64,000 nucleotides of DNA. Origin: Pseudoalteromonas sp. 3D05 (GTDB lineage Bacteria > Pseudomonadota > Gammaproteobacteria > Enterobacterales > Alteromonadaceae). Position 1 is the first letter of the stretch. The number at the start of each line of letters is the position of its first letter. The stretch lies in contig NZ_PDUS01000008.1 in NCBI RefSeq assembly GCF_002723455.1, positions 93,186 to 157,185 on the forward strand. The letters are read 5' to 3'. The translations under genes were made by a program, and so were the position numbers. The notes under the pieces are model-generated. The model saw nothing but the letters and a program-made list of their open reading frames with translations, ran no database searches and had not been told where the DNA came from. Positions 1 through 7,299 of this stretch are shown piece by piece.

Positions 1-20
1 CTAGGTGCTAGGTGCTAGGT
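1..20. repeat. tandem heptamer repeat (CTAGGTG)
   Basis: The window opens with almost three head-to-tail copies of the 7-mer CTAGGTG. The array probably continues to the left of the window. Nothing coding is seen in the following 200 bases, which are AT-rich. Confidence 0.6.
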
Positions 21-207
21 CAAAGTTTAAAAAACCAAAGCAAAAAAATCAACCACCCTTGGTACCTTCCAAAACGCCAATTAAAGCAGCAAACCCTCTT
101 CTTATATCTCACGTAAAATTGAAACAACTAATTGAATCAAAATAGGAACTCGGCTATGGTTGATTCATCAATAAAAATAAATTTAAAACGAGTTAATCTA
201 CAGGCTC

Positions 208-962
208 GTTATACGTAAATAATTGGGATGTACCGTACGTGATTTTAGATTGTTCAAATTATGAATCCACCAAAAAGTCTGTTCTAGATATTTTTAGTAC
301 CACTGAAGACAAGTTAGCCTCAGCTTTGCAATCTATAAATCCATACGAAAGCAGCTATAAGTGCGCTGAAGATGTCTTATATGATGCAGCTTGTGATATT
401 CTCGGGCATCCAAAAGATAATATAAGCGTTGTCTGGTTTCACGGAACGCGAACCGAAGATGAGAGCCTGTTTAATAAGCTTGGCATCCTTACTAAAAGTG
501 AGGCAAGAAAATTTATAGAGCCACGGCTCAAAGAATTATCAGAAGGCATGAAGAACTTTGGCTCCAATCCATTCTCAATCTCTATTTCTGGAAAGCAAGG
601 GGATCATGATGAAGGCCCATTTGCATTTCTAATTCGAGATATTGCTATTCATGCCCCCTCACCAAACCATAATTATCTAGATTCTCCTGAAATAGTAGAG
701 GATATTGCCGGAACATTGCTTGGTGAGAACTATTCACAATTAGTGAACAGTTTTAAAGGGATAAGCGTTCCTTGCCTAGTCTCTTTCACATCTGAATCTA
801 AAGGGTATGAAGTACCTAAAGCACTGCTTTACTTAAAGCTGGTTGAAGATGGAGAAACGCATTTCGAAGCAGCTTCATCCGCGAATACATTTTTCGATTC
901 AGAAAATATTATCGTGTCTCCTGATAGGATTAAATCTGTTGAGATTATTGAAAATGTATAAC
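208..962 (+). other. possible integron-cassette boundaries around the first gene
   Basis: GTTATAC at 208-214 lies 24 bases before the GTG start of the first gene. Its exact reverse complement, GTATAAC, lies at 956-962 and overlaps that gene's stop codon. Integron gene cassettes are laid out this way: the R' box of the preceding attC, a near-promoterless ORF, then the R'' box of its own attC, often read TATAACAA as here. No matching R' box is found downstream, so the trailing attC would be truncated. No integrase is in the window. This is an inference from short motifs. Confidence 0.3.
239..961 (+). CDS. hypothetical protein, 240 aa, cassette-like orphan
   Basis: The family is not recognised. 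The GTG start at 239 is the first usable start after the in-frame stop near 194; it lacks a clear ribosome binding site, so the start is uncertain. The protein is soluble and acidic, with no signal peptide or membrane segment. Around residues 65-71 it carries VWFHGTR, reminiscent of the H-G-T/S element of ADP-ribosyltransferase-fold proteins, but no partner motifs were established. The gene is flanked by possible integron boxes (208-214 and 956-962) and stands alone before a hairpin and phage debris. It could equally be prophage cargo. Reading frame and codon use look genuine; the function is unknown. Confidence 0.6.
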   Translation: MILDCSNYESTKKSVLDIFSTTEDKLASALQSINPYESSYKCAEDVLYDAACDILGHPKDNISVVWFHGTRTEDESLFNKLGILTKSEARKFIEPRLKELSEGMKNFGSNPFSISISGKQGDHDEGPFAFLIRDIAIHAPSPNHNYLDSPEIVEDIAGTLLGENYSQLVNSFKGISVPCLVSFTSESKGYEVPKALLYLKLVEDGETHFEAASSANTFFDSENIIVSPDRIKSVEIIENV

Positions 963-1030
963 AAAGCAATTAACTACGCGCCTGCGGCGACGGACGTTCG
1001 TACCAGTTTACGGAAATGCCACATCTTAGA

Positions 1031-1070
1031 CTGTCAGACTTGATTGAACCCTGTGAATCAAATCTGACAG
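1031..1070. other. strong inverted repeat / hairpin
   Basis: Arms 1031-1045 and 1056-1070 match at 14 of 15 positions around a 10-base loop. No T-run follows on the plus strand. It separates the orphan gene from the phage remnant and may be a transcript-end structure or a recombination scar. Confidence 0.6.
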
Positions 1071-1128
1071 TTCAAGTTAAGGCTTATTAAATTATGGGTG
1101 TTAACACCAAGCGCAAAAGCTTGGTAAA

Positions 1129-1767
1129 GTGCAAGACCCACAATTAAGAGCCGAAACCATCCAAGCCCTTAATAATAGCCCCGCGCGCGAGGCCGCGTTT
1201 GAGCTATGGACAAAAGAGAGCCTTGCCCGTGTTGAGCGTTACCAATTAGCTCAGCAAGCAAACAACGCCGCTGGCTTAAAAGCCAATGGCCCACGGCCAC
1301 AACATAAAACCGTAGTAAGCTTTTTAGCAGACGATATAAACCAACAGCTGATTGATAAAGGTATTGAGGCTGGGCGTGTAATTACCCTCAGCGAACCCAT
1401 GAATGCCATTGCCGCTGTGATGGAAGGTGCCAGCGAAGATGCCCTAGCAGATCAGCAAAGCCCGGTTGATGGCTCGCCATGGCCAGCACTTAGCGATAAT
1501 TATTTAAAGAACAGGCCAAGCCGTGTTGGAGAGCAAATACTGCAAGCCACAGCTGGCAGACTCGCGGCCTCAATTACAGCAGACAGCGGCGACTTTTGGG
1601 CGCAGATTGGCAGTAACAAACCCTATGCCGCTATTCATAACTTTGGCGGCTTACCTGAAATGGCACCCGGCCCCGCTGCGATACCCCAACGTGAATATTT
1701 AGGCATGAGCCGCGATAACGAAACCAAGTTACTGGTGATATTGGGTGACTTTTTATTAGAAAGCTAA
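1129..1767 (+). pseudogene. Mu gpF C-terminus/gpG-like virion morphogenesis fusion remnant
   Basis: The last ~105 of 212 residues match the phage virion morphogenesis family (Mu gpG, Phage_tail_S): SPVDGSPW near residue 111, ILQATAGRLAASI near 137, then IGSNKPYAAIHNFGG and IPQREYLGMS. The first ~95 residues look like the C-terminal tail of a Mu gpF-type minor head protein (KTVVSFLADDI, RVITLSE). The two parts appear joined by an internal deletion. The frame opens only at 1105, with a GTG at 1129 and no good ribosome binding site, so the 5' end is probably lost. In an intact phage these proteins act in head assembly and head-tail joining; here they are unlikely to work. The gpG assignment is firm; the gpF part is inference. 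Confidence 0.65.
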
Positions 1768-1805
1768 AAACGCCACAACGCCCCTAAGAGCGCATGCGGT
1801 GTTTT
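1767..1805 (+). terminator. probable terminator after gpG-like gene
   Basis: AAAACGCC (1767-1774) can pair with GGTGTTTT (1798-1805), with one G-U pair and an inner CGC/GCG helix. The 3' arm ends in Ts. It would end phage head-gene transcription before the cargo genes. Confidence 0.5.
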
Positions 1806-1853
1806 AGTCGCGTGAATGTTGCAAGTGTGGTATTAAATAAGCTAGAAATGGGG

Positions 1854-1869
1854 TTAGAAACGTTTCTAA
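1854..1869. promoter_or_regulatory. 16-bp perfect palindrome, candidate operator
   Basis: TTAGAAACGTTTCTAA is a perfect palindrome 50 bases before the first cargo gene, in AT-rich DNA with promoter-like hexamers (TAATAT at 1867). It is well placed as an operator for the cargo operon. No obvious HTH protein lies next to it. Confidence 0.4.
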
Positions 1870-1918
1870 TATGTTTCTCCACTCTGTATGTAGGTAATTT
1901 ATAGATAAAGGATTTTTA

Positions 1919-2833
1919 ATGACAGATAAAAAGGAAAATAGGGAAAATAAATATCTTTCAGGTATAAGTAAATATTTTCCGATATTGCTGATTGCAACTT
2001 GCATATTAATAGTGTGCTCAATCCTGTGGTTATTTACTACTGCTTATACAGGTACATTTGATTCAATAATTCCACAACAGGATTTTACGCCAGATGAGAG
2101 CCAGATTAGAGGTAGTCTTGGTGCCCTCGGTGATTATTTTGGTGGAATATTGAATCCAATATTCTCTTTTGTAACAATTTTACTTTTGTTGATCTCCCTT
2201 TTTTACCAACGAAAAGAGCTAAGATTAACACGTGAAGAGTTAGCTAAATCTTCTGTAGCTCTTAGTAAAACAGAAAGTCATGCTGCTGAGCAATCTGAAA
2301 TAGCAAAGAAACAACTAGATCACCTTTTAGCACAAGAGAATAATAAGGTTATTTGTGGCTTAGTCGAACGTCAGAACAGCAAGTTAAGTGGGTTACTTCA
2401 TAAACAGCCGTTATCTGTTCGAGATTCCCGTACATTTTCTCTATTAGTATCTATTGAAGTATTTTACTTCATGAACAGATCACCCCCTCACGAAATAAAA
2501 CTAAGAACACACACAGTAGAAACCTGCGCTTTACATTATGCAGAAGTAATAAAAATTTTAATGGCTGAATGTAGTGTTAAATCTTTAAAAACAACCTATT
2601 TACATGAGTTTATTATGCTTATATTCGATCTTATGAACATAAATGGTTGTTTTCTTGGAGGCGGTAGATATAAACGGTTAGTTGCTTCGTTATCTGAAAT
2701 TCATACTTTGTCAAAAGATGATACTTTAGATGATTTAATTAAAATGATAATCCGTGAAAATCAAGATGACAAATTAGAATGCTACGCAAACTTAGCCAAA
2801 GAAAGCAGTTCTAAATTTAGAAATAAAGGATAA
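1919..2833 (+). CDS. two-TM coiled-coil protein, putative abortive-infection type
   Basis: This is a 304-aa membrane protein. TM1 lies near residues 20-42 and TM2 near 78-96, and between them is the pattern GSLGALGDYFGGILNPIFSF. That G-x-x-GDxxGG-x-LNP segment followed by a helix and a charged coiled coil (QRKELRLTREEL, about 97-140) is typical of the family named putative phage abortive infection protein (putAbiC-like). The C-terminal ~160 residues would be cytosolic and are unrecognised. The ATG start follows AAAGGA. The next gene begins 3 bases after the stop, so the two are very probably co-transcribed. The gene is AT-rich compared with the flanking phage genes, which suggests separate acquisition. 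The family link is by pattern only, and the defence role is inferred from it and from the prophage setting. Confidence 0.7.
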   Translation: MTDKKENRENKYLSGISKYFPILLIATCILIVCSILWLFTTAYTGTFDSIIPQQDFTPDESQIRGSLGALGDYFGGILNPIFSFVTILLLLISLFYQRKELRLTREELAKSSVALSKTESHAAEQSEIAKKQLDHLLAQENNKVICGLVERQNSKLSGLLHKQPLSVRDSRTFSLLVSIEVFYFMNRSPPHEIKLRTHTVETCALHYAEVIKILMAECSVKSLKTTYLHEFIMLIFDLMNINGCFLGGGRYKRLVASLSEIHTLSKDDTLDDLIKMIIRENQDDKLECYANLAKESSSKFRNKG

Positions 2834-2836
2834 AAA

Positions 2837-3733
2837 ATGGAAGTTGTAATTTACTCAGAAGATAATACACCTGAAGTTGAGCCGAGTGAAAACTATTATC
2901 GAGCGACTCGACTAGAAGAGTTACCTGAAATCCAATTTCAAAAAGTAAGACATCATATTTTTTGTCCTGGTTGCTTTTCTCAAGCAGCTTTTGTATCAAG
3001 AGGTAAAGACGGAAGATCTCCACATTTTAAAAGTGTTCACAAGCAGGTGGATGGTAAAGATTGTGATCGAAAGAGTGCCGATACAATTCATATTGATCCA
3101 AATGCATATAAATCAGTTAATGAATTAAAAAATGATGATAACGTCTTTGTTGTTGATTTTAATTTTGGAGCTCCTGAACAAGTTGTAAAACCAGCTAAAC
3201 CCACTAAAGATGTTGAAAAACTTTACAGAAAAAAGCCAGGTACATATCGTAAATTTGGCGAAGCTAATCAAATAGGTAAAAGTGAATGGTCAAGAAGGCT
3301 AAGTACAATACTTAGAACCTTATGTGAAAGTGATGACTTCGTTAAGAGTAATGACAAAATAAAAGTTATGGGATACGTGAAACCTATAAACAAAGCGTTC
3401 TATCATGCAAAAAGAGTCGTGAAGTATCTCACTCCAAAACCAATACCAGCGTTTTTTTACGGCATGATCGAATCAACAAAAGTAATGCATGACGGTGCGA
3501 TATGGTTAAACATTGGAGATAACAAAAATGAGCTATCCATCATGATACCTAAAATCGTCTTGGAAAGTTTGAAGTCTCGTCACCCTCAACTTGAAGAAGA
3601 TGGAGATACCTATCCACTATTACATGGCGCAAACTTTTTAGTTTATGGTTATTACAATAGCTCAAAAAACAACAAACCTTACATAGGCTTATATGAAAAA
3701 GCGAATGAGTTTATAGCGTTTAAGTTTGAATAA
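2837..3733 (+). CDS. CoiA-like zinc-finger protein with OB-like C-terminal half
   Basis: This is a 298-aa soluble protein. Residues ~20-80 hold CPGC (near 42-45), then HF, a second H and a later C. This spacing resembles the N-terminal zinc-binding part of competence protein CoiA and related nuclease-associated domains. The C-terminal ~110 residues alternate beta-rich stretches (AFFYGMIES, GAIWLNIG, GANFLVYGYY, PYIGLYE) in a way that suggests an OB fold, which would fit nucleic-acid binding. No nuclease motif could be confirmed. It is tightly coupled to the membrane protein upstream, with 3 bases between them, and is likely its partner. The zinc motif is visible; the OB fold and partner role are inference. 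Confidence 0.6.
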   Translation: MEVVIYSEDNTPEVEPSENYYRATRLEELPEIQFQKVRHHIFCPGCFSQAAFVSRGKDGRSPHFKSVHKQVDGKDCDRKSADTIHIDPNAYKSVNELKNDDNVFVVDFNFGAPEQVVKPAKPTKDVEKLYRKKPGTYRKFGEANQIGKSEWSRRLSTILRTLCESDDFVKSNDKIKVMGYVKPINKAFYHAKRVVKYLTPKPIPAFFYGMIESTKVMHDGAIWLNIGDNKNELSIMIPKIVLESLKSRHPQLEEDGDTYPLLHGANFLVYGYYNSSKNNKPYIGLYEKANEFIAFKFE

Positions 3734-3835
3734 TAATTATAAATGCAGTCTCAAAAACTACCTGCTAGTATGCTAATAACAAATAAGTAGAGTAGTATCA
3801 TTTGGATGATAATGTAAAAACACAAGGAATATAAA

Positions 3836-4090
3836 ATGACTACTAAATCTGAATTTTTAGAAGCACACGATGAGCAAATACAGCAAGAATTTAATGAAAT
3901 AATCGAAACCATTTCACCTCACCTCAAAAAAAATGGTGCGTATATGTCAGAATATAGATTCGATTGTGCATACGGCGTAACTAAAAGAGTTGCGGAACTT
4001 CTCGTTGAGAAATATGAACCTGATGGCTGGAATATACACATAAATATGAAAAGTGTTCATGCGAATAGTTTTGAAATATCAATCACATAA
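3836..4090 (+). CDS. small hypothetical protein, 84 aa
   Basis: A small, mostly helical, acidic protein with no TM segment or known motif. ATG at 3836 follows AAGGA at a good distance, so translation is likely. It lies 102 bases after the zinc-finger gene in the same orientation and shares its AT-richness. It could be the third member of the cargo operon or have its own promoter in the gap. The function is unknown. Confidence 0.55.
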   Translation: MTTKSEFLEAHDEQIQQEFNEIIETISPHLKKNGAYMSEYRFDCAYGVTKRVAELLVEKYEPDGWNIHINMKSVHANSFEISIT

Positions 4091-4133
4091 TTTTTAATTC
4101 AGTTTAAAATCTACCTCTAAAGAAATCCCTAAT

Positions 4134-4165
4134 ACTGGCTACAAGTTAATTTACTTGTAGCCAGT
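4134..4165. other. 13-bp perfect hairpin at cargo/phage junction
   Basis: ACTGGCTACAAGT (4134-4146) and its exact reverse complement (4153-4165) flank a 6-base loop. It ends 3 bases before the ATG of the protease fragment, leaving no room for a ribosome binding site. It has no T-run. It marks the right edge of the AT-rich insert. Confidence 0.6.
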
Positions 4166-4168
4166 TAC

Positions 4169-4702
4169 ATGCCGTTAAACACTCACAACATAGACTTACC
4201 AAATACAACCAGTAGCAGTTTGCCACTGGAAGGCATTTCACTTGCTGTGCTAACGGTAAGTAAACCTGCAAACATGGGCCTTGCGGTATGTCGTTTTAAT
4301 GCCGATGTAACCGCTGATGGCACGAGTCCGCGCGTGCAACTTGCACCAGATGGTTACTTTAGCGCAGGCGATGGCCGCCCAAGCGACACCGAGCAGAATG
4401 CCTGGCTAATGGATGAAACTGCATTTAATACTCTTAAAGCAGATACCAACACACGGCAAAACGATTACCACTTTGACTACGAACATCAAACTCTTCATGC
4501 GGAAGAAAACGGCAAGGAAGCTCCCGCCGCAGGGTGGTTTAACCTCAGCGATTTAGAGTACATACCAGGCGAAGGCTTGTTTACACTCAACGTGCAATGG
4601 ACAAAAAAAGCTGCCCAATTTTTGCGTGATGATGAATACCGTTTTATCAGCCCCGTATTTCATTATGGCCCCGATGGCCGTTTTAAAAACCTCAACCCCT
4701 GA
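4169..4702 (+). pseudogene. truncated Mu gpI-like head maturation protease
   Basis: The 177 codons match the N-terminal half of Mu-like phage protease/scaffold proteins (about 350 aa when complete). Visible hallmarks are DYEHQTLHAEENG (residues ~109-121), PAAGWFNLSDLEY, GLFTLNVQWTKKA and EYRFISPVFHY. The reading frame stops at FKNLNP, just before the position where the family normally has its ALTN element, so the C-terminal part and the scaffold domain are gone. A downstream piece from ATG 4716 (with GGAAA in front) looks like the start of the internal scaffold frame and runs only 23 codons. The intact enzyme processes the prohead; this copy is presumably inactive. Confidence 0.7.
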
Positions 4703-4885
4703 AAAGGAAACCACTATGAATGAAGCACTCCAGCTGCTTGCACTCTTGTGGAAGGCAATAGGATCAAAGCTTGACTTCAGACATTAAAACTCTTCAACGC
4801 CTGAAATTGGCAGGCTTCAGAGAGCTAGGCTTGGTTAAGTCCTAAAAAACAAGCACATAGATATAAGCCCTTTAAACACTGATAC

Positions 4886-5365
4886 TTACATTTTACGAAT
4901 AGCGTTTAGTTTATTTACCTTGTTGATCACACCTAAATCAAACAGTTGCTGTGCTGTAGACTTGAGTAATTGGGTTTCCTCTGGTGTTCTATGCTCTTTA
5001 ATGATTAAGTTTGCATAGCTAATTTGCAGTCGGTTTATTGCACGGGTTTTCTTTCGGCATTCAAAGCACTTTATCTCATGTGCATCAATCCAAAATTTTA
5101 ATTGTTCAAACCAATATTGCTGCTCTTTGGCAAAAAATATAAATGGCCTGTGACAATCGACACATTGCTCTGCTATATCAACGTAGAGTTGTCTTGGGTA
5201 TACACAGTAACTTTGTTTTTCTGTTGCTGCGGGGATTGCTGTTTCTGGATAGTAACGCACACTTTCGTATCGCCAATGCGCATTATCGATTTCTTGCTTT
5301 GTGTAGCTATTACCAGAGGGAATTGGCTCGTTGCCATAGAGTGGGTGGTTCACATAATTAGCCAT
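4886..5365 (-). CDS. zinc-ribbon domain protein
   Basis: This 159-aa protein has a zinc-ribbon core: C68 and C71 (CVDC), then FIFFAKEQQYWFE, then C100 and C103 (CFEC). It matches the probable zinc-ribbon family seen in short bacterial proteins of unknown role. There is no signal peptide. It starts 5 bases after the stop of the lipoyl-domain gene, so it is the last gene of a three-gene minus-strand operon with the NSS transporter. A link to transport or lipoylation is only contextual. Confidence 0.75.
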   Translation of the reverse strand: MANYVNHPLYGNEPIPSGNSYTKQEIDNAHWRYESVRYYPETAIPAATEKQSYCVYPRQLYVDIAEQCVDCHRPFIFFAKEQQYWFEQLKFWIDAHEIKCFECRKKTRAINRLQISYANLIIKEHRTPEETQLLKSTAQQLFDLGVINKVNKLNAIRKM

Positions 5366-5370
5366 AGTAG

Positions 5371-5778
5371 CTAATTACCCACCACAAATAGGATAGCTAA
5401 AGCCCCTACTGCTAGCGCAATTATCAAACTTACATTAAATTTAGAAAACAATGGAGGATTAACCGTTGTTTGTTCTGCCAAGTCGCTTGTGCTGTTATTG
5501 GCGCTTTGAGCTTGGGGTCGTGCTGGCAGTTCACTGTCAGTAAGCTGTTTAACAGTCATCACAACGTGGTCTGCACCAACATGGTCACCATTGGCAATCG
5601 TTATATTTTCAATAATGCCATTACAATCTGCCATCACTTCTAACACGACTTTATCTGTTTCAACATCAAACAGTACATAGTCTGCATAGACTACTTGACC
5701 TTCATTAACATAGAGATTAGTAATTTTTGCTGTTGCTACCGAGTCAGGCAAAGTCGGTATTTTAACTTCTCTGTTCAT
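5371..5778 (-). CDS. membrane-tethered lipoyl-domain protein
   Basis: Residues 1-78 form a lipoyl/biotinyl attachment domain like that of 2-oxoacid dehydrogenase E2 subunits. ETDKVVLEV (40-48) contains the predicted modified lysine, K43, and GIIENITIANGDHV is the matching second hairpin. Instead of the E2 subunit-binding and catalytic domains, there is a Ser/Thr/Ala/Pro-rich linker (80-110) and a single C-terminal TM helix (about 113-133), making it a tail-anchored protein. The start follows AAGGAGGG. It sits between an NSS sodium symporter and a zinc-ribbon gene. The role is unknown; the domain could be lipoylated or biotinylated, although the DKV context favours lipoate. Confidence 0.75.
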   Translation of the reverse strand: MNREVKIPTLPDSVATAKITNLYVNEGQVVYADYVLFDVETDKVVLEVMADCNGIIENITIANGDHVGADHVVMTVKQLTDSELPARPQAQSANNSTSDLAEQTTVNPPLFSKFNVSLIIALAVGALAILFVVGN

Positions 5779-5820
5779 AATCCCTCCTTGGATGTAATAC
5801 CGCTAAAACTGACGGCTAAA

Positions 5821-7146
5821 CTATTGCCCAAACGCTACATTAGCAAACACAGCGGTCATTAAAATTGGGCACACAAAACGGATATACTGGGCAAACCAAA
5901 ACTTAAAACCACTGCTTGCTTGATGCAGTTGGTTACCACGGCGCCACAACCAGCCTACTGTAACAAAATAAAACAAGCCCATTAATGGCAGTTGGTATTG
6001 CGTTAACACCATAATCACCAAACCAAATAGCCAATCAAAATTAAAGATAATTAATGAAGAGGCTGCAAGCACGGTCAGGCTCACAATAAAGGTCGCTGAT
6101 TTACGCTCTACTTGGTGATTTTCAACTAAAAAAGCCACCGGAATTTCGGTGGATGAAATAGTTGAGGTTAATGACGCTATAGACATTAACACAAAAAACA
6201 ATAACCCTACCACTAAGCCAATTTCACCCATGGTATTAAAAAGCTCTGGTAAAATTGCAAAAATAAGCTGGCCTTCACCAATGAGTTTACCGTCACTAAA
6301 TACTTGTACACCGTTGTGTTGCGCTACATAAATGGCAGGAATAATTAACAACCCTGCTAAAAATGCCACCCCTGTATCAAGCAGTGCCACCGACGCGGTT
6401 AAACGCGGTAAATTAGCATCAGGCTGTAAGTAGGAGCCGTATATCATCATGCAACCTACACCAAGCGACAATGAAAAGAATGCCTGCCCCATGGCGGCTA
6501 TTATCAAGTTTGGGTCGAGTATATGGCTAAAATTTGGCACTAAATAGGCTGCAAACCCTTCATTTGCACCATCAAGGGTGGCGATGTAGGCAATTAAGCC
6601 GACTAACAAAACTAACAGCATTGGCATCAAACGGCGTGACCAAGTCTCAATCCCCGATTTAACCCCTTTTAAAATAATGCTGGCAGTTAAAATAAGCATT
6701 AGCGGCGTAAATACAAAGTTACGCGCCATAGAGTCTGTTTGTAAAAAATTACTTATATCGGTAAAACCGAAGAAGGTAGTAATAGGCTCAAGCGCATAGG
6801 CAAGCATCCACCCTGCTACTATCGAATAAAAGCTTAGCATAACTATGGCGCCCGCTAGGCCTAAATAGCCCGCTGCCGCACCTACTTTTGGCGCTTGATC
6901 TTGCCATGCGTTTTTAAGTGCTTTAACTGGATTAGCTTGCGCTTGGTGCCCTAAATAAAGCTCGGTATATAAAGCAGGCACTGCCAGTAAAAATATAACA
7001 ATAAAATAAACCAGTAAAAACGCGCCACCACCGTGATTAGCCGCTTGGGTCGGAAAACCCCAAATATTACCTAAACCAACTGCAGCGCCAGACGCCGCTA
7101 AAACAAAGCCAAGGCGGCTTTGAAAACCATCACGCAATTGTGCCAT
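5821..7146 (-). CDS. sodium-dependent transporter, NSS (SNF) family
   Basis: This 441-aa inner-membrane protein has about 11-12 TM helices. The family signature lies in TM1: GFVLAASGAAVGLGNIWGFP (13-32), including the unwound GLGN segment that binds sodium and substrate in LeuT-type carriers. The family couples amino-acid or amine uptake to sodium entry. Specificity cannot be read from the sequence. It is the first gene of the minus-strand operon with the lipoyl-domain and zinc-ribbon genes, 42 bases upstream of the former. It diverges from the phosphopantetheinyl transferase across 153 bases that hold the promoters. Confidence 0.9.
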   Translation of the reverse strand: MAQLRDGFQSRLGFVLAASGAAVGLGNIWGFPTQAANHGGGAFLLVYFIVIFLLAVPALYTELYLGHQAQANPVKALKNAWQDQAPKVGAAAGYLGLAGAIVMLSFYSIVAGWMLAYALEPITTFFGFTDISNFLQTDSMARNFVFTPLMLILTASIILKGVKSGIETWSRRLMPMLLVLLVGLIAYIATLDGANEGFAAYLVPNFSHILDPNLIIAAMGQAFFSLSLGVGCMMIYGSYLQPDANLPRLTASVALLDTGVAFLAGLLIIPAIYVAQHNGVQVFSDGKLIGEGQLIFAILPELFNTMGEIGLVVGLLFFVLMSIASLTSTISSTEIPVAFLVENHQVERKSATFIVSLTVLAASSLIIFNFDWLFGLVIMVLTQYQLPLMGLFYFVTVGWLWRRGNQLHQASSGFKFWFAQYIRFVCPILMTAVFANVAFGQ

Positions 7147-7299
7147 ACATCTACTATCTGTTATTATTTTTCATTAGGGTGAATTAAACCATATTTCACC
7201 ACGACTGAGTAATAAATTTGCTAATGCTGGGACAGACCATCGCTAAATGCGCATTTTATACCCAGTTTTTATATTTTCATTGCTAGCCACCTGGACTTT

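Larger units (their letters stand above)
1094..4787 (+). mobile_element. decayed Mu-like prophage fragment with cargo insert
   Basis: Two protein segments match Mu-like head genes in the normal order: a gpF/gpG-like fusion (1129-1767) and the front half of a gpI-like protease (4169-4702). A 23-codon piece starting at 4716 resembles the beginning of the internal scaffold reading frame. In Mu these genes are adjacent; here about 2.3 kb of AT-rich DNA with three intact genes separates them. No transposase, portal, capsid, tail or end sequence is present, so this is a remnant. The limits given are those of recognisable phage sequence, not mapped att ends. Confidence 0.7.
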
